Positions 18,000 through 26,541 of a stretch of 54,666 bases of DNA are shown here, piece after piece (the first letter of the stretch is position 1; every line of letters starts with the position of its first letter). The stretch comes from Aphanothece sp. CMT-3BRIN-NPC111 (GTDB lineage Bacteria > Cyanobacteriota > Cyanobacteriia > Cyanobacteriales > JAHHGU01). The DNA lies in assembly GCA_019359765.1 (NCBI GenBank), contig JAHHGU010000030.1:1-54666 (forward strand). Reading direction: 5' to 3'. Position numbers and translations under genes: made by a program. The notes beneath the pieces are model-generated. The model did not search any database. It worked only from the letters and a program-made list of their open reading frames with translations, and was not told the DNA's origin.

Positions 18000-19040
18000 T
18001 TATCGACTGGCGACATTGCTATTCACAGCTGCGATCGCACGAGTGGCAACCGCTGGAGGAATCTGCGTATATTCAAGGCTGCCATTGAGCTTTTGACCAT
18101 CCGTCAGACACCATTGGACTAGCTTCTTGACGGCATCTGCTTTTTCAGCATCGTATTGCTTATAGACCAAAAGCCAGGTCAGGCCAGTAATTGGATAGCC
18201 ATCTGCTGGGTCGCCTTCAAAAACCCGAAAGTTCGCTGGGAACTGCACATTAGCCAGAGCTTTATTAGCCTCTTCCAAAGAAGGAGAAACAAACCGGCCT
18301 TTTTTATTCTCCACTCGCGCTGTCAAAAGTTTACTTTGCTTAGCATAAGCAGACTCTACATAGCCAATAGAGCCTTCAGTTTGTTGCACCAAAGCTGCCA
18401 CCCCTGGATTTCCTTTCCCTTTCAGGGGGTTGGCAGACCAGTTAGGAGCTTTATTGACGCCAACTTTGCTTTTGAAATAGGAATCAACAGCACTCAAGTG
18501 GTTAGTGAAAATGAAAGTTGTACCGCTGCCATCTGCCCGCACAGCTAGCTTAATGGGCCGATCGGGCAGACTGACACCAGGATTGTCTTTAGCAATCTTG
18601 GGGTCATTCCAACGGGTAATTTGACCGGCAAAGATGGCTGGCAGTGCAGAGCGAGACAACTTGAGATTGAAAACGCCCGGAAGATTGTAAACAACAGCTA
18701 CAGCCCCGCCAGCGGTGGGAACCATCTCAACACCCCGGCTTACCTGACCTATCTCAGTATCGGTCATAGCCGCATCGCTACCCGCGAAGTCAACAGTACC
18801 AGCAATCAATTGCTTAATACCACCGCCGCTACCAATCCCTTCGTAATTGACTTTAATATCTGGGTACTTCTTGCTGAATTCAGCAATGTATCGGTCATAA
18901 AGCGGTTTGGGAAAAGTCGCACCAGCACCATTCAAAGTTAACGCTTGGGAAATTGCTGTAAAAAGGGGTCCCAACGTAATGGCAACAGTTACGACTGAAG
19001 TTGTAACGGCAAAACGAAAAGCGGGCGTGAAAGAAATCAT
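18000..19040 (-). CDS. pstS: Periplasmic phosphate-binding protein PstS
   Basis: 346 residues. An N-terminal signal sequence lacks a lipobox cysteine, so the protein is likely free in the periplasm. The phosphate-site motifs are GAGATFPKPLY near residue 38, GIGSGGGIKQL near 69 and DGSGTTFIFT near 168. It is the first gene of the pst block, with a 379-bp gap upstream that carries a candidate Pho box. It delivers phosphate to PstC-PstA. Confidence 0.94.
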   Translation of the reverse strand: MISFTPAFRFAVTTSVVTVAITLGPLFTAISQALTLNGAGATFPKPLYDRYIAEFSKKYPDIKVNYEGIGSGGGIKQLIAGTVDFAGSDAAMTDTEIGQVSRGVEMVPTAGGAVAVVYNLPGVFNLKLSRSALPAIFAGQITRWNDPKIAKDNPGVSLPDRPIKLAVRADGSGTTFIFTNHLSAVDSYFKSKVGVNKAPNWSANPLKGKGNPGVAALVQQTEGSIGYVESAYAKQSKLLTARVENKKGRFVSPSLEEANKALANVQFPANFRVFEGDPADGYPITGLTWLLVYKQYDAEKADAVKKLVQWCLTDGQKLNGSLEYTQIPPAVATRAIAAVNSNVASR

Positions 19041-19439
19041 ATTGTCTGGTTCTTAAGCAGAACCTACCAGAGTTTGACTTGCCTGTTATCAAACTAAAGT
19101 AGGAACAATAAGAAAATGTAAACCTAGTAATAAGGTTTAGTTAAAAATAGTTAAAGCCAAGATTAATAAAGCTTTTAGTCAATTTTTAAATGATTAATTT
19201 GTTATTACTTAACGTAATATTGGCTTATTGTATTTGAAACCTATCTGAGGATGGAGTTGGGTTATCAAGCCATATTAACTAACCTGTGAGTAAGCTCATT
19301 ACCATCCTTAGAAGGGGGGCACGTCCGTCCGCCCCTTCGGTAAATTAGAATCTTTTACTGCTAGTTGTTGTCAAGGAAAACTTGACTACATATACGCGCT
19401 AACGCTAACCCGCACTAGGTGTTAACTTCTCTTGCTTTT
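19041..19439. other. Divergent intergenic region between pstS and the TonB-like gene
   Basis: About 400 bp. It contains the candidate Pho box at 19124-19157 and a GC-rich hairpin at 19311-19338 (GAAGGGG pairing with CCCCTTC) in the leader of the TonB-like gene. No small gene was seen. Confidence 0.6.
19124..19157 (-). promoter_or_regulatory. Candidate Pho box (SphR/PhoB site) upstream of pstS
   Basis: Read on the minus strand: CTTTAACTATTTTTAACTAA followed by ACCTTATTAC. Two TTTAACTA-like octamers lie 10 bases apart and a weaker third follows. The cyanobacterial Pho box is described as tandem octamers of the type YTTAAYYW at about 11-bp spacing. The match is partial. It sits 84-117 bp upstream of the pstS start. 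Confidence 0.45.
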
Positions 19440-20714
19440 ATGAACCATTACTACTTGCTAAAAAACTTACCTGCTCCCTTGCAAAGCTTGATCCGGCCCA
19501 TGCTGCTAATTTCTATGGGTATGCACGGGCTACTTCTGATGATGCCGATACCGTCTGAGTCAAAGCATCAACTCTCCAAAAAAGAAGAGAAGGTTAAGAT
19601 CAGCCAGTTACCAACTTCTTCCACTCTGCCTGCTCCCAAACCAACACCATCGCTCTCTCTTCAACCATCTCCCAAACCATCCCCTAAGCCAAACCAGCCA
19701 ATACCTCGGCCCACTACACCTGTTATTCGCCAGCCGCCGCTCAAGCGTCTCGTTTATAGAGAGCCTGGGCTGCCTAAACCACGACTAGCTCCAAAGCCTC
19801 AAACGCAACTTACACCCACGCCAACACCGACGCCTCAAGCACAACCGCCGCTCGCATCAACGCTAACGCCTCAAGCACAACCGCCTGTCGCATCAACGCT
19901 AACGCCTCAAGCGCAATCGACATCCACATCAACGGCGTCGCCTCAAGCACAATCGACACTGACACCAGTAACACCAACAACCCCCACCCCCTCTGCTTCT
20001 GCAACGCCCGTAGATCCCTTTGCTGATTTCCCTAAATACTCCTCTGCTCAGCCCGGTTCTTTAGGTTTATTTCCAGGAGAACTCGACAAGGCAAGCCAGC
20101 AAACCAAGGACGAAATCTCACCAGTGGCTAGTTATTTCCAGCAAGAACTAGCAGCCAGAGGCTATCAGCTTCAACCTGACCTGGATGAAGCGAACCAAAA
20201 GGTTTATATGGTGTCTAAAAATGGCACCACCAAATATCTCAACCTATTTTTTAAATCAGGGCAAGGCACAGTGATGGTTTTGGCTTCTGAGCGTCTTAAT
20301 CCGGGGAATCTGGAGGATGTGGGAGTTGCCAGTCGTGAAGAAACAGCCTTTTATGGCATCGTGGGACAGGTAAGTTCGGAAACTGTTGATCAACCTGAAT
20401 TATTTTTTAAAAATCCTAATGCGTTCTACGCCAAGCTTGGCCCAGACGAGAAGGGTTTTGACGTTGCTGAGCCACAGCCAGGGATCGATGGAAGTTTTAA
20501 ATTGATACCCAATCAAACGCCAGATCAACTATTCAACAATGCTTTTGCGTCTAACCTCCAGAGCAGCGGTTTCCAAGCCGCTGCACCAAGCCAATATGGT
20601 GGAGGGCCAATCTATGAAGTGAAGCAAGGGGCTTTTGTTCGCTATATCAACCTGGTGCCAACAAAAGATGGGACAGGAACTATCGTTGTGGTATGGAACC
20701 GTTCTCCCAGCTGA
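19440..20714 (+). CDS. TonB-like proline-rich membrane-anchored protein
   Basis: 424 residues from the ATG at 19440; a GTG at 19419 would add 7. One membrane segment (about 12-38) is followed by a Lys- and Pro-rich spacer to about residue 200, as in TonB. A 36-bp minisatellite encodes part of the spacer. The C-terminal about 220 residues do not show the usual TonB end. Instead they contain two similar units (around GYQLQPDLDEANQKVYMVSK and GFQAAAPSQYGGGPIYEVKQ, each followed by a strand ending in an N-R or E-R pair). ExbB and ExbD are encoded nearby on the other strand, which supports an energy-transducing role across the periplasm. The outer-membrane partner is unknown. Confidence 0.6.
   Translation: MNHYYLLKNLPAPLQSLIRPMLLISMGMHGLLLMMPIPSESKHQLSKKEEKVKISQLPTSSTLPAPKPTPSLSLQPSPKPSPKPNQPIPRPTTPVIRQPPLKRLVYREPGLPKPRLAPKPQTQLTPTPTPTPQAQPPLASTLTPQAQPPVASTLTPQAQSTSTSTASPQAQSTLTPVTPTTPTPSASATPVDPFADFPKYSSAQPGSLGLFPGELDKASQQTKDEISPVASYFQQELAARGYQLQPDLDEANQKVYMVSKNGTTKYLNLFFKSGQGTVMVLASERLNPGNLEDVGVASREETAFYGIVGQVSSETVDQPELFFKNPNAFYAKLGPDEKGFDVAEPQPGIDGSFKLIPNQTPDQLFNNAFASNLQSSGFQAAAPSQYGGGPIYEVKQGAFVRYINLVPTKDGTGTIVVVWNRSPS
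19833..19976. repeat. 36-bp minisatellite in the TonB-like gene
   Basis: Four units, each starting with CCTCAAGC, at 19833, 19869, 19905 and 19941, encoding T-P-Q-A-Q-x repeats. The first two are nearly identical and the last two have drifted. The repeat lies in the periplasm-spanning linker, where length can vary. Confidence 0.8.
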
Positions 20715-21400
20715 TACTAAGTTGCAGCCAAAGACAGTAAATAGCGGGACAAGGAGGAGATAAAGTACTATGTATTAATCCAACTTAGTATTAAAAAACT
20801 ATATTAAACGTAAAATTATATAGGACAGACGGGATAGGAAATATATAAATCATTTAAGGGTTATCATCGAAGATATCTATCAAAACCTTTAAAGTAACAT
20901 CAAAATCTATTATCAACTGGTCTTTTATAGGCTTTAATTCATTAGCAAAATAATGACCCTCGACTTGTTGTTCAAAGATATGCAATATGTTGTTAACGGC
21001 ATTGAGTCGTCGAGTAAGATTCTTTATTTTTTGCCATTTACCATAAAAATTATCAATCATAACTTATACCGTTATACACAAGAAGCACTTTAAAAGAAAA
21101 AGAGTGGTTGCTCAAAAGCGAACTATGTGACGACAAACAACCAACTCTACTTTTAGCCATTATTGCTGCCAAAAATTATAGAAAATTTATCTTAAGTTTA
21201 AGTTTTGGCTACCAATGTATTTCATACTAAAAGCAATCAATGTTTATATGAGCTACTTGTCTAAATTGTAGGAGCTATTTCTAAGCGTAAACTAAATAAG
21301 TGGGTGTGATTAAACGTATATTAGAATTGTTAGTAGAAGCGTGGGAACGTCTTCCCCCACTAACCACTAACAACTAACCACTATCTGCCCACCTACTTAC
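20715..21400. other. AT-rich stretch between the TonB-like gene and exbD
   Basis: Convergent region of 686 bp. Apart from the doubtful 68-residue frame I see no gene, repeat array or strong terminator. The sequence AACTTAGTATTA at about 20781 echoes ATACTAAGTTG at about 20715 as a loose inverted repeat just past the TonB-like stop. Confidence 0.5.
20854..21060 (-). CDS. Small hypothetical protein, doubtful
   Basis: 68 residues, charged and helix-prone, with no recognised motif, signal or membrane segment. It is AT-rich compared with its neighbours, and no clear ribosome site precedes the ATG. It lies alone in a 686-bp stretch between the TonB-like gene and exbD. It may be a real small gene or a chance frame. 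Confidence 0.3.
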   Translation of the reverse strand: MIDNFYGKWQKIKNLTRRLNAVNNILHIFEQQVEGHYFANELKPIKDQLIIDFDVTLKVLIDIFDDNP

Positions 21401-21817
21401 TTAATCTTTTTCAATCGCTAGAGAAACGCGATCGCCTCCTACATCCCGCATTTTTCCTAATACTTTCACCACCTGTTGGTAGGGCAATTTCTGATCTGCC
21501 TTCAATAGCACAGCCCCCTTGGGGTTCTGCACTAAATAGGATTGCATTTGTTCACCTAACTGAGCTTCATTAACAGGTTGGTTCCCCAGCCAAATTTCAC
21601 CCTGCTGATTTAATCCAACTATCAAAGGGTCTGGGGTGTTCTGTTCAGTCGCGCCATTATCAGTGCTAGGCAGTGTTACATCTACCCCCTGGGGATTGGT
21701 TGACAAAGTCATGGAAACAACTATAAAGAATGTGAGAATAGTCATAATCACATCCATCATCGGCGTCAGATTTAATTCTGGTAGTTGCGAGCCTTGATGC
21801 TTTGATTTAAATCGCAT
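21401..21817 (-). CDS. exbD: ExbD/TolR family biopolymer transport protein
   Basis: 138 residues. Short cytoplasmic N-terminus, then one membrane segment (about 20-40) carrying the conserved aspartate of the proton path in NLTPMMDVIMTILTFF, then a periplasmic domain with LLKADQKLPYQQVVKVLGKMRDVG. It works with ExbB to harness the proton gradient for TonB or a TolA-like partner. It starts 52 bp after exbB on the same strand. Confidence 0.9.
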   Translation of the reverse strand: MRFKSKHQGSQLPELNLTPMMDVIMTILTFFIVVSMTLSTNPQGVDVTLPSTDNGATEQNTPDPLIVGLNQQGEIWLGNQPVNEAQLGEQMQSYLVQNPKGAVLLKADQKLPYQQVVKVLGKMRDVGGDRVSLAIEKD

Positions 21818-21869
21818 GGTGTGGCGTTTATGAGCAAAAAGTTGGAAATTTCAACAGTCTAATCACAAC

Positions 21870-22610
21870 TCAGAATCCAGAAGCTCCTGACTCGTGACTC
21901 TTAATAGGTCGAATTTTTTCAGCAAGAGAGGGTTCGTACCAAATTTGTCGATATATCAGTTCTAGTTCGCTGCCTACGCTAGAAAAATAGTCCATCTGCT
22001 GCGACTGCCAGCTGATGAAAATTCGGAAGAATACTAAAGCTATAATCGCAACTATCATGCCCATTGCTGTGGTTAGGAGAGCCTCACCAATCCCGGCAGC
22101 TGACTTTGTGATACTAGTGCTTGCAGCACCACCGCCGCCAATGTTGAGGTTGTTGAAGGTAGTAATAAGACCTGTCACAGTACCCAGAAGACCCAGCAAG
22201 GGGGCAACTGCAACCGCTGTTTCCAGCAGCTTGTCACCTTTACGCATTTGAACAAACTCTTTATCGCCTGCTGCTTCCATTGCCAAACGAAATGTTTCTG
22301 GCGTGGGTTGCTTAAGCTTTAAAGGAGCTAGCAGAAAACGACCAATCGGCAGCCTTTGAGCTTGCTCTGCAATCTTGGCCGCTTTTTGCAAGTCATAACG
22401 AGCCGCTCCTAGCACATCATGGACAATTTTGTCTTCTTCTCTCAACAATTGAAACCAGAACCAGCCTCGTTCTACGATACACGCAATCGTACCAACAGAT
22501 AGCCCTAGCAGTGGCAACATCAGTGGGCCGCCCTGAAGCAACAAGTTGTAGACTTTAGCCATGAGTTGAGGCAAAACTGCGGCAAAATAGACTTTTGTCC
22601 CGACTAGCAT
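21870..22610 (-). CDS. exbB: ExbB/TolQ/MotA family proton channel protein
   Basis: 246 residues. Three membrane segments are expected: about 25-47, then a pair in the last half around VAVAPLLGLLGTVTGLITTF and GEALLTTAMGMIVAIIALVFF. The motif LLGLLGTVTGLI is the family hallmark. An ATG at 22559 would remove 17 residues and is also plausible. It is co-directional with exbD and divergent from the glycosyltransferase. Confidence 0.9.
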   Translation of the reverse strand: MLVGTKVYFAAVLPQLMAKVYNLLLQGGPLMLPLLGLSVGTIACIVERGWFWFQLLREEDKIVHDVLGAARYDLQKAAKIAEQAQRLPIGRFLLAPLKLKQPTPETFRLAMEAAGDKEFVQMRKGDKLLETAVAVAPLLGLLGTVTGLITTFNNLNIGGGGAASTSITKSAAGIGEALLTTAMGMIVAIIALVFFRIFISWQSQQMDYFSSVGSELELIYRQIWYEPSLAEKIRPIKSHESGASGF

Positions 22611-22738
22611 AGCTGAATCATTGTCCGTAGCTGGTTAAGCCCAGGTAAGAAGCGGGATAAGTTACGGTTAAAGTTATTTCAAACTAAAGTACCAGCACAG
22701 ATTAGGCTGGTAACGGTGAAGGTATAGTTGTCAGATAT

Positions 22739-24358
22739 ATGTACCACCGAAGTTTTACTTGGGGTCATTTAAAAAATAAAATTCGCTGGTCTGAAAGCTG
22801 GGTTGAGAAGCTGTGGATATTAGTATTGCTCCTAGCGGCTCTGATCCTATTTATGATTAATTTGGGTGGCCTGCCGCTACGGGATTGGGATGAAGGCACT
22901 GTTGCCCAAGTCGCCCGTGAGATAGCATCAGCACCAGCAGGATCTTTAAGATGGCTTTACCCTACGCTAGCTGGTGAACCTTATCTAAATAAGCCGCCCC
23001 TAGTGCATCTGCTGATTGCTGGTACTTATAAAGTCGGTGGTGTCAATGAGTGGACTGCGCGCTTACCGGGGGCACTGCTAACTGCTATTTCAGTGCCGTT
23101 GTTGTATTGTATTGGCCGCGAAATTTTTAAAAGCCGCACGCCAGCGATTTTCTCGGCGTTAATTTACCTGACTTTGTTGCCGGTGGTGCGCCACGGGCGT
23201 TTGGCGATGCTGGATGGACCAGTGCTGTGCTTTTTCCTCTTGATGATTTGGTGTGTATTGCGATCGCGCAGAGACTTGCGTTGGTCTTTAGGTGCCGGTA
23301 TTGGGTTCGGGTTGATTTGCCTCACCAAAGGCATCATGGGGCTATTATTAGGAGCGATCGCTTTCTTATTTATACTCTGGGATACCCCAAGGCTATTAAT
23401 TTCTGGCTATGTTTGGCTCGGCATACTAATTGGTGGTGCCCCCGTGGTTGCCTGGTATGCTGCCCAGTGGTTGCACTACGGACAAAAGTTTCTCAGCACT
23501 GGTGTCGTAGACCAATCGTTAGAGCGGATTTGGGCACCAGTCGAAAATCACACCGGCCCCCCTTGGTACTACTTGCTGGAAATCTTGAAGTACGCATGGC
23601 CTTGGTTGCTCTTATTGCCCCAAGGGTGGCGACTGGCTTGGGAAAATCGTAACTGGGGTTGGGCTAAGTTAGTCCTTGTCTGGAGTACCGTCTATCTCCT
23701 TGCTATCTCAGTTATGGGAACTAAACTCCCCTGGTATGTATTCCCAATTTACCCAGCTGTGGCTTTAACTGGGGGTGCCCAGCTTGCTGAAGTCTGTCAT
23801 TACTGGCCTCGTGGCCAATGTTATCCCCGCTCTTGGCTTGTTGGTTTAGGTTTGTTGGGTGTAGTGGCTTTTGGAGGTAGCCTTTACTTTGGGGGGCTGG
23901 GAGGCGAAATCAACCAGCCTTTGCAGCTGGTGTTGGCATCTGCTGCTCTTACTCTGCTTATAGCAGCAGTTTTGATGGCTCAAAAAGACTTGCAGTTTAT
24001 TTCTATTTTGTTCTGGGGTATGTATGTTTCGCTGCTGCTATTTATGACATCCCCGCACTGGGTTTGGGAACTGGCAGAAGCTTATCCTGTTAAACCTGTT
24101 GCCGCCATCATTGAGCGTAGTACACCCAGGGGTAAGATAATCTACACCTCTTTTCCTTATGAGCGTCCTTCACTCAACTTTTATAGCGATCGCCAAGTCA
24201 TACCCGCCTCTGATTCTGAACTTACACAACACTGGGAGCAAAATTCTCAGCCTTATTTATTGCTTGATGCCAATATCCTTAACCAGCTGAATTTAAAGGG
24301 CGTAAAACGACTGGGGGCTGCCGCAGAATGGACGCTGATTACACGCAGGGCTGATTAA
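22739..24358 (+). CDS. GT39/ArnT-like membrane glycosyltransferase
   Basis: 539 residues with about 11-12 membrane segments. The first periplasmic loop holds the acidic motif RDWDEGTVAQVAREI, and YLNKPPLVHLLIAGTY follows, both as in the dolichyl-phosphate-mannose/ArnT (PMT-like) superfamily. Such enzymes move a sugar from a polyprenyl-phosphate donor onto a lipid or protein at the outer face of the membrane. Donor and acceptor cannot be read from the sequence. The C-terminal about 90 residues are soluble, as in ArnT relatives. Confidence 0.82.
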   Translation: MYHRSFTWGHLKNKIRWSESWVEKLWILVLLLAALILFMINLGGLPLRDWDEGTVAQVAREIASAPAGSLRWLYPTLAGEPYLNKPPLVHLLIAGTYKVGGVNEWTARLPGALLTAISVPLLYCIGREIFKSRTPAIFSALIYLTLLPVVRHGRLAMLDGPVLCFFLLMIWCVLRSRRDLRWSLGAGIGFGLICLTKGIMGLLLGAIAFLFILWDTPRLLISGYVWLGILIGGAPVVAWYAAQWLHYGQKFLSTGVVDQSLERIWAPVENHTGPPWYYLLEILKYAWPWLLLLPQGWRLAWENRNWGWAKLVLVWSTVYLLAISVMGTKLPWYVFPIYPAVALTGGAQLAEVCHYWPRGQCYPRSWLVGLGLLGVVAFGGSLYFGGLGGEINQPLQLVLASAALTLLIAAVLMAQKDLQFISILFWGMYVSLLLFMTSPHWVWELAEAYPVKPVAAIIERSTPRGKIIYTSFPYERPSLNFYSDRQVIPASDSELTQHWEQNSQPYLLLDANILNQLNLKGVKRLGAAAEWTLITRRAD

Positions 24359-24501
24359 TTTTTATTAGAGCGATCGCTACTAAGACTGCCCGTATAGTCT
24401 GACTGAATTATGGGCTTGTCGTGGTTGTTTCCTATATAGCAGAATGAAAAGTAGGAAACAAAATTTAAAACTTTCCTCATTTTCCCTCCCGCCGCTCCTC
24501 A

Positions 24502-26541
24502 ATGACCGCAACCCCCCCGCCTGAGGTGCTGCTGCCACCCTCATCCGCACCAGCTTCATCCGTTTCCCCTCTCACCAGCGCTCTCAACCGTCTAGAACCC
24601 TCCCCCGAAACCGTCGTCCTGCTCTTAGCCGTCTTAATTGGCGGCTTCACTGGCATGGGCGTCGTCACCTTTCACTGCTTGATTCAGCTAATCCACAGCT
24701 TGATGCTAGAGGACGTGATGGGCGTCCTTTTCAGTTGGGGTGGTTGGACATTAGCCTGTATTCCTATTTTTGGGGGAGTAATCGTTGGGTTAATGCGCGT
24801 TGCTTGGCCTGACTTTGGCCCCAGCATTTCCTCGCTAATTGCTGCCTCTCAAGGCATTCGGGAAATGTCACCCCTGCGACCAGTCACGAAGATGGTGGCG
24901 GCCTCGGTTTCACTGGGCACTGGAGCCTCCCTTGGCCCAGAAGGTCCCAGCGTGGAAATCGGAGCAAATTTTGGCATACTACTGGGTCAGATACTACAAG
25001 TCTCGCAAGAACGGCAGCGCTTGCTCTTGGGGGCTGGTGCTGCTGCTGGTCTGGCGGCTGGGTTTAACGCCCCCATTGCTGGTGTATTCTTTGCCCTGGA
25101 GGTAGTGCTGGGAACCACCTTTGCTACCTCAGCTGTTAGCGTCGTGCTGCTGGCTGCTGTTGTAGCATCTTTAATTGCCCAAATTGGATTAGGTGCCCAA
25201 CCAGCTTTTACTCTCCCAGTTTATGAAGTTCGTAGTCCTCTAGAGTTGCCTTTATACGTAGGGCTGGGTCTATTAGCAAGCCTGGTATCGCTAAGTTACA
25301 CCCAGTCCATTGGGTACGCTCAACGCTGTTTTCGCGGGCAGGTAGCTGGGTTCGCTTGGTTGGGTCAGATTCCTAGAGCAGTTCATCCTATTATTGGCGG
25401 TGCCTGTGTGGGGTTGGCAGCTTTATATTTGCCCCAAATTCTTGGCATTGGCTATGAAACAATTGAAGCCATGCTTCAGGATGTGGAGTTTTCTTTGGGA
25501 TTACTGCTCATCCTGCTGGTAATTAAGTTAGTGATGACAGCGATTAGCCTCGGCAGCGGCCTAGTAGGTGGCGTCTTTGCTCCAGCCATGTTTCTGGGAG
25601 CCTCACTAGGGGCGGCTTACGGAAAAGTTCTAGCAGCAATACTACCAGTTGGGATGGTGAATATTGCCGCACCACCAGCTTATGCGATGGTGGGGATGGC
25701 CGCGGTTCTTGCTGGCAGTGCCAGGGCACCACTAACAGCAATTCTGTTAATGTTTGAGCTGACGCGGGACTATCGGATTGTTTTGCCGTTGATGGCGGCG
25801 GTGGGCCTGAGCATCTGGCTAGTGGAGCGGCTCAAGCCAGCGCAAAATCAGGGTCAGAATCTTCAACAAATGGGAATTAACGTTGAAAAAGACCAAAATC
25901 AGGAAATTCTGAAACAAATCCCAGTTGCAGATGCCATGTACCAGCCAGCTGTCATGGTGAGCAGTTCCATGCCTGTGCTAGAGGCGGCTTTGGTCTTAAT
26001 GAGCCGTCAATGCCGCAGTGCTTTAGTCATTGATGAGACTGAACAGCTAATGGGCATTGTTACATTACAGGACATTAATCGAGCTATTTCCCTTTGGGAA
26101 CGCTCCCCAGTAAGCGTTAGCGAAGCGATTGGCGATCGCGAATTAGCACCTCCTCTGGAGAAGAAGGAACTAGCTATGCCCGTACCGTCGGGAATAGCCT
26201 GCTCCGAAGCAGTAGGGCTTTACGCTCGCGCCAAAGCCGACCCCCTACCAGAGCATCTAGTAGGAGGTCAGTTGATTGCTGAGATCTGCACGACTGAGAT
26301 ATTGTATGCATACGAAGATGAGTCCATAGCTGACGCTTTAGACCGAATGGCAGCAAGAGGACTACACCAGTTACCAGTTGTTGACCGCAACAATCCCGAT
26401 CACGTTTTAGGTGTCTTGGAACAGGAAGGGATTGCCCTAGCCTGTAGTGTGGCTGCAACGCGCAAGACACTTGATCGCTATCTCTCAACGATGCCAGTCA
26501 CAAAGCAATTAAGCCTACCGACCCTCAAGCAATCTGCTTGA
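24502..26541 (+). CDS. ClC-type chloride channel or exchanger with two CBS domains
   Basis: 679 residues. The ClC pore spans about 35-445. It has the gating glutamate E147 in GPEGPSVEIG and the GxFxP motif in GGVFAPAMFLGAS. The usual GSGIP selectivity motif is not seen (GPSISSLIAAS stands there). At the position of the internal proton glutamate (E203 in the E. coli exchanger) there is V201, in FFALEVV. That pattern resembles channels more than exchangers. Two CBS units follow (about 474-530 and 598-655). The linker between them, about residues 535-580, is encoded by short palindromic repeats. Confidence 0.88.
   Translation: MTATPPPEVLLPPSSAPASSVSPLTSALNRLEPSPETVVLLLAVLIGGFTGMGVVTFHCLIQLIHSLMLEDVMGVLFSWGGWTLACIPIFGGVIVGLMRVAWPDFGPSISSLIAASQGIREMSPLRPVTKMVAASVSLGTGASLGPEGPSVEIGANFGILLGQILQVSQERQRLLLGAGAAAGLAAGFNAPIAGVFFALEVVLGTTFATSAVSVVLLAAVVASLIAQIGLGAQPAFTLPVYEVRSPLELPLYVGLGLLASLVSLSYTQSIGYAQRCFRGQVAGFAWLGQIPRAVHPIIGGACVGLAALYLPQILGIGYETIEAMLQDVEFSLGLLLILLVIKLVMTAISLGSGLVGGVFAPAMFLGASLGAAYGKVLAAILPVGMVNIAAPPAYAMVGMAAVLAGSARAPLTAILLMFELTRDYRIVLPLMAAVGLSIWLVERLKPAQNQGQNLQQMGINVEKDQNQEILKQIPVADAMYQPAVMVSSSMPVLEAALVLMSRQCRSALVIDETEQLMGIVTLQDINRAISLWERSPVSVSEAIGDRELAPPLEKKELAMPVPSGIACSEAVGLYARAKADPLPEHLVGGQLIAEICTTEILYAYEDESIADALDRMAARGLHQLPVVDRNNPDHVLGVLEQEGIALACSVAATRKTLDRYLSTMPVTKQLSLPTLKQSA
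26107..26240. repeat. Short GC-rich palindromic repeats embedded in the ClC gene
   Basis: AGCGTTAGCGAAGCGATTGG at about 26112, and GCTATGCCCG paired with CGGGAATAGC at 26173-26200. They resemble intergenic cyanobacterial dispersed repeats but are translated in frame in the linker between the two CBS units. Confidence 0.45.

Noticed and set aside
19311..19338. GC hairpin as a terminator
   Set aside because: It lies upstream of the TonB-like gene and not after a gene, and has no T-run; kept only as a note in the intergenic entry.
19833..19976. Possible CRISPR array
   Set aside because: The 36-bp units are contiguous without spacers and lie inside a coding frame; there are no cas genes.
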